Shown: positions 45,896 to 54,473 of the stretch, in pieces
Layout of the letters: every line of letters begins with the position of its first letter
Position numbering within the stretch: the first letter of the stretch is position 1
Source: Marixanthomonas ophiurae
GTDB lineage: Bacteria > Bacteroidota > Bacteroidia > Flavobacteriales > Flavobacteriaceae
DNA length: 64,000 bases
Direction: 5' to 3'
Assembly: GCF_003413745.1 (NCBI RefSeq)
Contig: NZ_QVID01000001.1
Location: forward strand, 868,001 to 932,000
Made by a program: the position numbers and the translations under genes
Notes under the pieces: model-generated
Told to the model about the DNA's origin: nothing
Seen by the model: only the letters and a program-made list of their open reading frames with translations
Databases searched by the model: none

Positions 45896-46549
45896 ATGAT
45901 GAGCAAAACAGCGATTATTTTAGGAGCAACTGGTTTAACTGGAAGTATGTTGCTTCAGCAGTTACTTGATGACGATTCAATTTCGACCATAAAATTGTTC
46001 TCACGTAGTTCAAGTAACATAAAAAGCCCTAAAGTTGAAGAATATCTAATTGATATGTTTCAATTGGAAAAAGAAACGGAACGTTTTACCGGGGATGTTG
46101 TTTTTTGTTGCATTGGCACCACAAAATCAAAAACACCGGATAAGGAAACGTATAAAAAGATAGATTATGGTATTCCGGTAGCGGCGGCAAAACTTGCCAA
46201 GCAAAATTCTATTAAAAAATTTGTTGTAATTTCAGCTTTAGGATCAAACCCAGATAGTAGCGTATTTTATAACAAAGTAAAAGGTGAAATGGAGCGCGAT
46301 GTGTTGCAGCAGAATATTTCAGAAACCTATATCTTGCAGCCGTCATTAATAGGTGGTGACCGAAATGAAAACAGAACGGGAGAGTCGATTGCGCAGTTTT
46401 TTGCTAAAACCTTCAGTTTTTTAATTCCTAAGAAATATAAAATGATTGAACCAGAAACCATTGCAAAAGCCATGCAAAATTTACTATATAAACCCTATGC
46501 TAAAACGAGAATCCCTTCAGATGAAATTAAAAAGATAGCAACAGTATGA
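45896..46549 (+). CDS. NAD(P)H-binding atypical SDR (HTATIP2/oxidoreductase-like)
   Basis: A Rossmann GATGLTGS lies near residue 11 in this 217-residue protein, and YILQPSLIGG resembles the SDR-a5/HTATIP2 group. The catalytic Tyr region contains VFYNKVKGEME. ATG at 45896 or 45899 are both possible. The next gene begins with a four-base ATGA overlap, so the three genes to 47527 form an operon. Substrate unknown. Confidence 0.8.
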   Translation: MMSKTAIILGATGLTGSMLLQQLLDDDSISTIKLFSRSSSNIKSPKVEEYLIDMFQLEKETERFTGDVVFCCIGTTKSKTPDKETYKKIDYGIPVAAAKLAKQNSIKKFVVISALGSNPDSSVFYNKVKGEMERDVLQQNISETYILQPSLIGGDRNENRTGESIAQFFAKTFSFLIPKKYKMIEPETIAKAMQNLLYKPYAKTRIPSDEIKKIATV

Positions 46550-47025
46550 TTGAAATAGAACGGAAATTTTTAGTGACTTCCGAAGCTTTTAAAGAACACG
46601 CGTTTAAAAAAACGAGAATCGTACAAGGATTTTTAAATACACATCCCGAACGGACAGTGCGTGTGAGAATAAAAGGCACCGAAGGATTTATTACCGTAAA
46701 AGGCATTGGAAACGAAAGCGGAGCCAGCCGTTTTGAGTGGGAAAAGCAAATTACTGAAGAAGAGGCTGAATCGTTATTAGAACTTTGCGAACCGGGAAGT
46801 ATTGAAAAAATAAGATATGAAGTAAAAGCTGGAAAGCATATTTTTGAAATAGATGAATTTTTTGGTAATAATAGAGGGTTAATTGTAGCTGAGGTTGAAC
46901 TTCATGAAGAGCAGGAAACGGTCACCATCCCCAATTGGATAGGAAAAGAGGTTACCGGAGAAACAAAATATTACAATTCGCAACTAAGCAAGCACCCTTT
47001 TAAAACGTGGAATCATGAAAAATAA
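46546..47025 (+). CDS. CYTH domain protein (triphosphate tunnel metalloenzyme)
   Basis: The start MIEIERKFLV contains the ExExK motif of CYTH/TTM enzymes, which bind triphosphate or thiamine triphosphate with Mg2+. Arg, Lys and Glu pairs that line the tunnel (RTVRVRIKG, FITVKG, EIDEFFG, AEVEL) are all present. The 159-residue length fits a single-domain triphosphatase such as the NE1496/YgiF-like short class. It overlaps both neighbours. Confidence 0.88.
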   Translation: MIEIERKFLVTSEAFKEHAFKKTRIVQGFLNTHPERTVRVRIKGTEGFITVKGIGNESGASRFEWEKQITEEEAESLLELCEPGSIEKIRYEVKAGKHIFEIDEFFGNNRGLIVAEVELHEEQETVTIPNWIGKEVTGETKYYNSQLSKHPFKTWNHEK

Positions 47026-47527
47026 AATTAAGTTATTTTGTATGTTGGCAGTACTTTTTAGCTGCAATAATCCTCAAGAAAAAGAAGAAACAAACACTTT
47101 TGTTGAGGAAAAAGAGCAAGCATTGGAAACTGAAAAAGAATCAGCTGCACAACTTAAAAAAGAACTGACCGATAAAGGCTACCAGATTTTTGACTATGTA
47201 GATGAAAAAACCGGCGATACGGTATTGATGCAACAATATTTCATTGCTTTTTTAAAGCAAGGCACCAATAGATCGCAAAATAAAGCTGAGGCAGATAGTT
47301 TGCAAAAACTGCATTTAGCACATTTAGGCAGCATGTATGAACAAGGCTTTGCCGACATTTCAGGTCCTTTTGGGGATGATGGAGATATTCGCGGGATTAC
47401 CATTTACAACGTACCTACACAACAAATGGCAGATAGTTTGGCTAATATGGACCCTATGGTACAAGCAGGTCGTTTAGCCATTGAAATACACCCGTGGTGG
47501 GCAGCAAAAGGGTTTTCGTTACGCTAA
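47015..47527 (+). CDS. YciI-like lipoprotein
   Basis: A short signal peptide ends at lipobox LFSC. Residues about 70-165 match the YciI/YCII-related ferredoxin-like fold (FIAFLKQGTN, HLAHLGSMYEQG, DPMVQAGRLAIEIHPWWAA). YciI proteins are small enzymes or ligand binders; this one is extracytoplasmic, which is less usual. It overlaps the CYTH gene by 11 bases. Its TAA directly abuts the tetR stop on the other strand. Confidence 0.75.
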   Translation: MKNKIKLFCMLAVLFSCNNPQEKEETNTFVEEKEQALETEKESAAQLKKELTDKGYQIFDYVDEKTGDTVLMQQYFIAFLKQGTNRSQNKAEADSLQKLHLAHLGSMYEQGFADISGPFGDDGDIRGITIYNVPTQQMADSLANMDPMVQAGRLAIEIHPWWAAKGFSLR

Positions 47528-48109
47528 TTAATCTATCAACGAAGCATCAATGACAATACCTCGTAAATTATAAACCACCAAGTGGTTTAGCATTTGCTGC
47601 GTGGAATATTGGGTGTTGAATTCAGGATCGGCCAGAATTTCATCAATTTTAAATAAGTGTATTTCACAAAAAAGGTTCAGGTTTAGATCTTGCCTGATTT
47701 CGTTTACTTCTTGTGCTTCCTTCAATAAGCCTAAAATTGTTTCAAAAATTATCTCATTTTTATATTTTTCATAATGTTTGTGTGCCGAAATATGATATTT
47801 TTTTAGCTCAAAATAAAAAGCGGGATCGTAAGAAACCATTTGGTTAATTCCGTAACGATAAATAAGAATGATTTTTTGAAGTGGGGAAAGGTCTTTTTCT
47901 AATATACGATCTATTTTGCTGAAATGTTCCGTGAAAACATAACAGATAGTATCTTTAATAAGCAGGTCTTTACTATCAAAATATGTGTACAATGTTTTCT
48001 TTGATACGGCTAATGCTTTAGCAATATCATCCATAGAAACGCTTTTAACACCGTACTTTTTAAAAAGTTCTAATGTTTTAATTATAATTTTTTTGTTGTC
48101 GTCTTGCAT
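47528..48109 (-). CDS. TetR/AcrR-family transcriptional regulator
   Basis: The N-terminal 50 residues are a TetR helix-turn-helix (VSMDDIAKALAVSKKTLYTYFDSKDLL); the helical C-terminal domain binds an unknown ligand. It lies downstream of the efflux operon after a terminator, on the same strand, and is a candidate repressor of that operon or of itself. The 193-residue length is normal. Confidence 0.85.
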   Translation of the reverse strand: MQDDNKKIIIKTLELFKKYGVKSVSMDDIAKALAVSKKTLYTYFDSKDLLIKDTICYVFTEHFSKIDRILEKDLSPLQKIILIYRYGINQMVSYDPAFYFELKKYHISAHKHYEKYKNEIIFETILGLLKEAQEVNEIRQDLNLNLFCEIHLFKIDEILADPEFNTQYSTQQMLNHLVVYNLRGIVIDASLID

Positions 48110-48120
48110 ACTATCTTCTA

Positions 48121-48156
48121 AAAAAATTCCCGCCCTGCATCGCTACAGGGCAGGAA
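48121..48156 (-). terminator. Terminator of the RND efflux operon
   Basis: TTCCTGCCCTG pairs with CAGGGCGGGAA (48127-48156, one wobble), followed by a T-run on the minus strand. Confidence 0.85.
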
Positions 48157-48189
48157 TCAACAATCAACCAATCATGAAAACTATGATTT

Positions 48190-49590
48190 TTATTGCCAAC
48201 CGCCACCTAAGGCTTCATACAAGTCAACGATAGCTTGTAACTGGCTATTTTTTGCACCTACTAAATCTAAACTTGAACTTAACGCATTTTCACGGGCAGT
48301 TAAAACTTCTAAGTAGTTTGCCAACCCATTATCCAATAACTCTTGGGAATAATCGGTAGCTAAAGAATAGGCTTCATTTTCTTTTTCTTTTACTTCAATT
48401 TTATCGGTAGCAGCTTCATACGAATACATCGCATCTGAAACTTCTTTTCCGGCATTTAAAATGGCAAACTTAAAATCCAATCTTGCTTGCTCTTGCAGCG
48501 CTTGTGATACTTCGTATTGAGTTCGTATTTTTCGTCCATTAATAATAGGTTGCACTAGGCCTCCCGTTATGGTTGCAAACAACGAGCTAGCACTGAATAA
48601 ATCGTCTATATCCAAACTCTGCAATCCTCCGGTTGCTGTTAGCGTAAGTGAAGGGTAAAAACTACTTCTTGCTACGTTTGTTAATTCAAATGCATTGACT
48701 AGGTTATACTCTGCGGCAATTACATCGGGGCGATTACGTAAAAGCTGAGCAGGAACGCCCGTTTTTAAATGCGTATTTATTTCTTGGTTTTCCAATGCAC
48801 CCCGAGTAATATCCTTCATAGGACTTCCTAATAAAATAGACATGCTATTCTCTAACAGTCGGGCTTCATTTTTCAAATCAATTAGTATGGCTTGTGCGGT
48901 GTATAACTGTGCTTCCGTTTGCTTAACGCCTACTTCGGTCACATTACCAGCTTCTTTTAACGCCTCCGTTGTTTCTAAACTATTGGTTCGGGTTTTGATG
49001 GTTTCTTCTGTAATTTTTATTTGCTCATCCAATGCCAATAATTGATAATACGTAGATGCAATATTCGCCACCAATCTACTTTTAACAGCTTTGTGAGCAG
49101 CAACGGTTTGTAAGTAGGAAGCTTGAAAAGCTCGTTTGTTACTGCGTATTTTCCCCCAAATATCAGCTTCCCAGGAAAGACCACCGCTTAACTGATATTG
49201 ATCTAAGGTAGAAAATTGGCTTCCAAACTGACTGTTTTCTGAAAGTTCCTGTCGGGTATACGTAGCATTTCCATTTAAAGTAGGGAAATAACCTGCTTTT
49301 CCTTGTTTTAAATATGCTTCGGCAGCCGAGATTTGCTGAATGGCTATACGAATGTCAATGTTGTTCTGAAGCCCTTCTTCAATATAACTTTGAAGTTGTG
49401 CATCGGTAAACAACTCTTTCCAAGAAACTGAAGCCATGGATAAACTGTCTTGAGGTAGTTTATCCGTTCGATAATATTCAGTTTCTACAACGGTTTCCGG
49501 TCTGTTGTACTCTTTAGCTACAAAGCAAGATTGTAGTGTTAAGAAAACCAATCCTACCGTAGCTATTTTATATATTTTAAATCGTTTCAT
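48190..49590 (-). CDS. RND efflux outer-membrane lipoprotein (NodT/OprM type)
   Basis: The 466-residue TolC-like channel has a lipobox LQSC and two repeated OEP domains, with the family segments ISAAEAYLKQGKAGYFPTLNG and ENALSSSLDLVGAKN. It links the periplasmic adaptor to the outside. It starts 17 bases after the pump gene and ends at the operon terminator. Confidence 0.93.
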   Translation of the reverse strand: MKRFKIYKIATVGLVFLTLQSCFVAKEYNRPETVVETEYYRTDKLPQDSLSMASVSWKELFTDAQLQSYIEEGLQNNIDIRIAIQQISAAEAYLKQGKAGYFPTLNGNATYTRQELSENSQFGSQFSTLDQYQLSGGLSWEADIWGKIRSNKRAFQASYLQTVAAHKAVKSRLVANIASTYYQLLALDEQIKITEETIKTRTNSLETTEALKEAGNVTEVGVKQTEAQLYTAQAILIDLKNEARLLENSMSILLGSPMKDITRGALENQEINTHLKTGVPAQLLRNRPDVIAAEYNLVNAFELTNVARSSFYPSLTLTATGGLQSLDIDDLFSASSLFATITGGLVQPIINGRKIRTQYEVSQALQEQARLDFKFAILNAGKEVSDAMYSYEAATDKIEVKEKENEAYSLATDYSQELLDNGLANYLEVLTARENALSSSLDLVGAKNSQLQAIVDLYEALGGGWQ

Positions 49591-49607
49591 TTTTTCAATT
49601 TTCAGTA

Positions 49608-52600
49608 TTAGTTGGCTTCTACGGCTTCCGGTTTTTTACTAACTTTTTCTTGTAACCATTGGAACATGATAAACAGTATAGGTATTATAAATACGCCTAT
49701 AATAGTTCCTATTAACAGTCCTCCAGCGGCCCCAGTACCAATAGATCGGTTTCCTTCGGCCCCAACACCGCTTGCCAACACTAATGGCATTAGTCCTAAA
49801 ATAAAGGCGAAAGAGGTCATTAAAATAGGGCGTAAGCGCACTCTTGCTCCGTCAATGGCTGCATCTGTCAAGGACATTCCTTCCTTACGTCGCTGTATGG
49901 CAAATTCGACTATTAATATGGCATTTTTAGCCAACAAGCCAATTAACATAATCAAGGCAATCTGGAAGTAAATGTTATTTTCCAATCCTGCCATCCAAGT
50001 TGTAAAATAGGCTCCTGCTACACCAATAGGTAGCGAAAGAATTACTGAAAATGGTAGCAGATAACTTTCATATTGTGCCGCTAATAAAAAGTACACAAAA
50101 ATGATACTCAATAAGAATATGATGCCTGCTTGACCAGAAGAAGCAATTTCTTCTCTTGTAAGTCCAGAGAAGGCGATATCATACTCATTAGGAAGATTTT
50201 GCTCGGCAACTTCTTCAATGGCAGTAATAGCATCTCCTGAACTATAACCAGGTGCAGCCGACCCATTTAAAGCAACAGAGTTGAATAAATTAAAACGGGT
50301 TACTGTTTGTGGACCATATATTCTATTTAAAGTTACAAACTGTGAAACGGGTGCCATTTCGCCACTAGGCGTTTTCAAAAACATGCTGTTTAAGCTTTGT
50401 TGGTCTACCCGATCTTCAGGTAAGGCTTGTACAAATACTCTAAATTGTTTTCCAAAACGGCTAAAGTTGGCAGTATAAACCCCTCCTACATACCCTTGCA
50501 ACGTTCCCAATATATCACTAATGGTCACCCCCGCTTCTTTCGCTTTTGGAACATTGATGTCCATTTGCAATTGCGGATAATTAGTACTAAAAGGATTGGA
50601 AGCAAATGCAATTTCTGGACGTTGAAAAAGACCACCCACAAATTGATTGGCAGTTTCATCTAAGGCTTTTAATTCTCCTGAAGTACGGTCTATTAACTGT
50701 ACTTCAAACCCATCGGCGCTACCAAAACCGGGAACACTGGAAGGCGTAAAATAAATAATATTGGCATCGCTAATAGCCGCCGCCTTTTTGTTTAGTTGAG
50801 CAATAATCCCATCTACTGAAGTTTCATCAGTTTCCCGATCTTCCCAATCTTCAAGAATGATAAAGCCCATTGCGTTTGAACTACCAGCCCCAGAGAAGAA
50901 GTTTCGTCCTGCAATTACAGTTGCCGTTCTAATTCCTTCCACGCTCTGCATTTGTCCATATAACGTTTCTGAAACTTCATACGAACGGTCTAGAGAAGAA
51001 CCTGGAGGCAATTCAGCATTTACGAAAATAACACCTCTGTCTTCTGTAGGTACAAATCCTGTTGGAATGGTGCTGTCTGCCCAGAAAATTGCTGCTCCAG
51101 CAAGTACTAAAACTAAAAAGGTAATCCACTTATGTTTTATCAAAAACCCTAAGGAATTGGTGTATTTTTTAGTGGTGGTTTTAAAAGCAACATTAAATGC
51201 TGTATAAAATCGTTGTAATAAATTTTTCTTTTTGTCTTTTTCAGTATGAGGCTTTAAAAACACCGCACATAATGCTGGGCTAAGTGTTAAAGCGTTTAAT
51301 GCTGAAATTAATATGGCTACAATCAGGGTAACACCAAATTGCTCGTAAAACACTCCAGAGGGTCCTTGAATAAAGGTAATAGGAACGAAAACTGCAGCCA
51401 TTACCAAGGTTATGGATACAATGGCTCCACCTATTTCACTCATGGCAGACACAGATGCTTTTTTAGCACTTTCGGCACCGTCTTCCAGTTTTGCATGGAC
51501 GGCTTCCACCACCACAATGGCATCATCTACCACAATACCAATGGCCAATACCAATGCGAATAATGTAAGTAAGTTAATGGAGTATCCTAAAACTCCTAAA
51601 AAGAAAAACGTACCTATAATAGATACCGGTACTGCAATAGCAGGTATAAGGGTAGATTTTAAATCCTGGAGGAAAATAAACACTACCAAGAAGACTAGTA
51701 AAAAGGCTTCAATTAATGTGGTTTTTACTTTTCCTATAGATGCGGTTAAGAATTTATTGGTGTCATAATTAACAATGTAATCCACACCTTCTGGAAAATC
51801 TTCTTTTAAGTCGTCCAGTTTAGTATAGATTTCTTCAATAATTTCCTGTGCATTCGATCCAGGTGTTTGGAAAATACCAAAACTAATCGCTGGATTTCCT
51901 TTAGAGCGTGATAACGATGAATACGAGAAAGCATCTAATTCTACCGTCCCGACATCTTTTACTCGTAAAAACTGACCGTTACCTTGCGATTTTATTATGA
52001 TATTTTCATATTCTTCGGCTGTTTTGTAACGGCCTTTATATTTCAGAACATACTCAAAAGACTCCCCAGCGTTTTGTCCTAACGATCCCGCTGCAGCTTC
52101 TAAACTTTGTTCGCCAATAGCATTGGTAACATCGGTGGGCACTAATCCGTAGTTTGCCATTTTAGCAGGGTCTAACCAAACGCGCATAGCGTAATCTTTT
52201 CCACCAAAGACATTTACCTCACCCACACCATTAATACGTTGCAGTTCGGGTTTTACATTAATATTCAGATAGTTTTGAACAAACGTATCGTCATAATCGG
52301 GATTAGTCGAGTATAACCCAGCGTATAATAGTGCTGAGTTTTGCTTTTTCGTAGTAGTTACTCCTGAACGGATTACTTCGGCAGGTAAAACGGAATTTGC
52401 ACGAGATACTCTGTTTTGAACGTTTACGGCAGCGATATCTGGATCGTATCCTTGTTCAAAAAATACTGAAATACTCGCACTACCATTATTACTTGCACTG
52501 GAAGTTATATAGGTCATTCCTTCCACACCGTTAATTTGTTCTTCAATAGGAACAATGACACTTTCCAGTATTGTTTCGGCGTTGGCTCCGGGATAGGAAG

Positions 52601-52739
52601 CATTTACCTGCACAGTAGGTGGCGCAATATCAGGATATTGGGTTACGGGCAATTGCGTGAGCCCCAATATACCCAAAATCACGATAATGATGGATATAAC
52701 GGTAGATAGTACCGGGCGTTCTATAAATGTTTTTAGCAT
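49608..52739 (-). CDS. RND multidrug efflux pump, HAE1 family (AcrB-like)
   Basis: This 1,043-residue inner-membrane proton antiporter has 12 TM helices in two halves with two large periplasmic loops. The TM4 segment GIVVDDAIVVVEAVHA holds the two Asp of the proton relay, the TM10 Lys/Thr region is in ALIMLIGLLAKNAILIVEFA, and NGVEGMTYITSSA and ISAxNALTLSPALCA are family marks. It sits six bases after the adaptor gene. Substrates are likely hydrophobic drugs or bile-like compounds. Confidence 0.95.
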   Translation of the reverse strand: MLKTFIERPVLSTVISIIIVILGILGLTQLPVTQYPDIAPPTVQVNASYPGANAETILESVIVPIEEQINGVEGMTYITSSASNNGSASISVFFEQGYDPDIAAVNVQNRVSRANSVLPAEVIRSGVTTTKKQNSALLYAGLYSTNPDYDDTFVQNYLNINVKPELQRINGVGEVNVFGGKDYAMRVWLDPAKMANYGLVPTDVTNAIGEQSLEAAAGSLGQNAGESFEYVLKYKGRYKTAEEYENIIIKSQGNGQFLRVKDVGTVELDAFSYSSLSRSKGNPAISFGIFQTPGSNAQEIIEEIYTKLDDLKEDFPEGVDYIVNYDTNKFLTASIGKVKTTLIEAFLLVFLVVFIFLQDLKSTLIPAIAVPVSIIGTFFFLGVLGYSINLLTLFALVLAIGIVVDDAIVVVEAVHAKLEDGAESAKKASVSAMSEIGGAIVSITLVMAAVFVPITFIQGPSGVFYEQFGVTLIVAILISALNALTLSPALCAVFLKPHTEKDKKKNLLQRFYTAFNVAFKTTTKKYTNSLGFLIKHKWITFLVLVLAGAAIFWADSTIPTGFVPTEDRGVIFVNAELPPGSSLDRSYEVSETLYGQMQSVEGIRTATVIAGRNFFSGAGSSNAMGFIILEDWEDRETDETSVDGIIAQLNKKAAAISDANIIYFTPSSVPGFGSADGFEVQLIDRTSGELKALDETANQFVGGLFQRPEIAFASNPFSTNYPQLQMDINVPKAKEAGVTISDILGTLQGYVGGVYTANFSRFGKQFRVFVQALPEDRVDQQSLNSMFLKTPSGEMAPVSQFVTLNRIYGPQTVTRFNLFNSVALNGSAAPGYSSGDAITAIEEVAEQNLPNEYDIAFSGLTREEIASSGQAGIIFLLSIIFVYFLLAAQYESYLLPFSVILSLPIGVAGAYFTTWMAGLENNIYFQIALIMLIGLLAKNAILIVEFAIQRRKEGMSLTDAAIDGARVRLRPILMTSFAFILGLMPLVLASGVGAEGNRSIGTGAAGGLLIGTIIGVFIIPILFIMFQWLQEKVSKKPEAVEAN

Positions 52740-52745
52740 AGCTTT

Positions 52746-53867
52746 TTATTTAAAAACTGTGTTGAATGAGTTTACGATACTGTCCATGGAAGTGGTTTGT
52801 GGCTTAATCTTAGCTCCAGGCTTTACTTTATTAGCCCCTTTAGCCAAAATAATAGATCCTTTTTCCACCCCGTCTTTTACTACATATACTTTGTTTACTT
52901 CGGCAAGAACAGTAAGAGAAGAAGCTACTAACGAGTCGTTCACTACTTTATAAACAAATGTTTTTCCTTGCTGCTCATATGTGGAAAGTGCTGGGACAAT
53001 TAATGCATCTTCATATATTTCTGGAACTTTAATGGTACCACTGCTTCCATTACGCAGTAAACCAGAAGTATTGTCAAATTTTGCTCGAAAGGTCACTGTT
53101 CCAGTCTGTTGGTCTATTTCGCCTGAAATGGTTTCAATGGCTCCTTCCTTTTCATATTCTTGTCCGTTGGCTAAAATCAACTTTACCTTCGGTAGGTTTT
53201 TAATTCTATCTTCCATAGAATTTCCTTCAGCGTTATTCATAAAACTTAAAAAGTCTTTTTCATTCATAGAAAAATAAGCGTACACATTTTCTATAGACGA
53301 AACACGCGTCAAAGGCATTTGATCTTGCCCACTAACCAACGCTCCTTTTCTGAAGTTTATAGAACCTACAACACCATCAACAGGACTTTTAACATTGGCA
53401 TACCCAATATTAGCTGCGATGCTGTTGTAACCGCTTTTCGCCTGCGCCAATTTTGCTTTAGCTGTCTCTAGTTGTACGTTACTGATAATGTTTTTTTCCA
53501 CTAAAGGTTTTAGTTTGTCTACTTCAACCTGCGCTGCATTTACGTTGGCTTTTGCTGCTGCCGCATCTTGGGTTAAAGACTGCGTTTCCAGCTTAAACAA
53601 TAGCTGCCCTCTTTTTACGGCTTCTCCTTCATCGACTAAAACATCTGTAATATATCCTGAAACTTTAGGGCGCACTTCACTGTTTACTACACCTTCAATA
53701 CTGGTAGGGTAGGCCTTATAAGCAGTAACGGTTTTGGTGGGAACTTCTACTACAGGAAAAGGCTTCGGACCTTGTGCTGCCTGCGCTTGTTGTTTCTTGT
53801 CATTCCCGCAGGATATTAGTGCAAGAGATGATATAAAGAGCAAGATTAATAATTGCGTTTTTTTCAT
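52746..53867 (-). CDS. RND efflux periplasmic adaptor lipoprotein (AcrA-like)
   Basis: The lipobox LALISC precedes a membrane-fusion protein: biotinyl-lipoyl-like halves (VRPKVSGYITDVLVDEGEAVKRGQ and VKSPVDGVVGSI), an alpha-hairpin between them and a beta-barrel domain. The length is 373. It connects the pump to the channel. It begins 12 bases after the regulator. Confidence 0.94.
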   Translation of the reverse strand: MKKTQLLILLFISSLALISCGNDKKQQAQAAQGPKPFPVVEVPTKTVTAYKAYPTSIEGVVNSEVRPKVSGYITDVLVDEGEAVKRGQLLFKLETQSLTQDAAAAKANVNAAQVEVDKLKPLVEKNIISNVQLETAKAKLAQAKSGYNSIAANIGYANVKSPVDGVVGSINFRKGALVSGQDQMPLTRVSSIENVYAYFSMNEKDFLSFMNNAEGNSMEDRIKNLPKVKLILANGQEYEKEGAIETISGEIDQQTGTVTFRAKFDNTSGLLRNGSSGTIKVPEIYEDALIVPALSTYEQQGKTFVYKVVNDSLVASSLTVLAEVNKVYVVKDGVEKGSIILAKGANKVKPGAKIKPQTTSMDSIVNSFNTVFK

Positions 53868-53879
53868 AGCTAGTTAAAT

Positions 53880-54374
53880 TTACAGTTGATCAAATTCGTT
53901 TTTAAACGCGATCATCTTTTGAATGGTAGTTTCTAAATTTTCTTTTTGTGTGGTTAAATATTCTTGAAATATGAGGCCAAGATTTTTATTTTTTTTAAAT
54001 TTTTCAGGATTGTGTTTCTTGTTAAAGGTATTTACTTTTTTTACTAACTTCAGTTCTTTATCTATGGACTCGTGGTACTCTTCTAAGGTAATTCTTAAAT
54101 AATTTTTAGTTGTTTTGAAATAACGTTTCCGATCTCCTGTTTTTGTGAAATATTCGATAAATTTTAACTGGACCAACAAATTAAGATTGGTAGATACAGA
54201 ACTTTTACTTGCACACGTTATTTCTATAATGTCTTCAAAACTGTGACCTTCCATGCTGGAAAGAATCATAAAAGCATATATCCTTCCTGCAAGAGGGGGT
54301 AGGCTGTGCTTTTCTTCAAAGTTTAAACCTAACTCTTCAACGAGCTTACATTTTTCTTCTGAAATATTTTGCAT
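53880..54374 (-). CDS. GbsR/MarR-type regulator heading the efflux operon
   Basis: I take ATG 54374 (MQNISEEKC) because the -7 box lies 15 bases upstream; the longer frame from 54428 would start ahead of the promoter. A winged helix (LPPLAGRIYAFMILSS...ITCASKSSVSTNL) is followed by helical dimerisation segments, as in GbsR-like proteins. It is 164 residues, first gene of the operon with the RND pump, and probably autoregulates it through the palindrome at 54404-54421. Confidence 0.85.
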   Translation of the reverse strand: MQNISEEKCKLVEELGLNFEEKHSLPPLAGRIYAFMILSSMEGHSFEDIIEITCASKSSVSTNLNLLVQLKFIEYFTKTGDRKRYFKTTKNYLRITLEEYHESIDKELKLVKKVNTFNKKHNPEKFKKNKNLGLIFQEYLTTQKENLETTIQKMIAFKNEFDQL

Positions 54375-54389
54375 TAAAATAATTTTCAG

Positions 54390-54397
54390 CAAAGATA
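54390..54397 (-). promoter_or_regulatory. Candidate -7 box of the efflux operon
   Basis: TATCTTTG on the minus strand fits TAnnTTTG exactly, directly upstream of the GbsR-type gene. Confidence 0.55.
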
Positions 54398-54403
54398 GTA
54401 TTG

Positions 54404-54421
54404 GTTCGGAAACTACCGAAC
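54404..54421. promoter_or_regulatory. Candidate operator of the efflux operon
   Basis: A perfect palindrome GTTCGG-N6-CCGAAC covers the place where the -33 element would lie. A dimeric winged-helix repressor bound there would block the promoter. The cognate protein may be the GbsR-type regulator or the TetR protein at 47528. Confidence 0.5.
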
Positions 54422-54473
54422 TAACCACATGCTAAACTTTTGTTAAATGAAATTAAAGAAGAAAATACACCCA

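Noticed and set aside
54375-54428. Upstream start of the GbsR-type regulator at 54428
   Set aside because: The region holds the -7 box and the palindromic operator; ATG 54374 gives a normal regulator N terminus.
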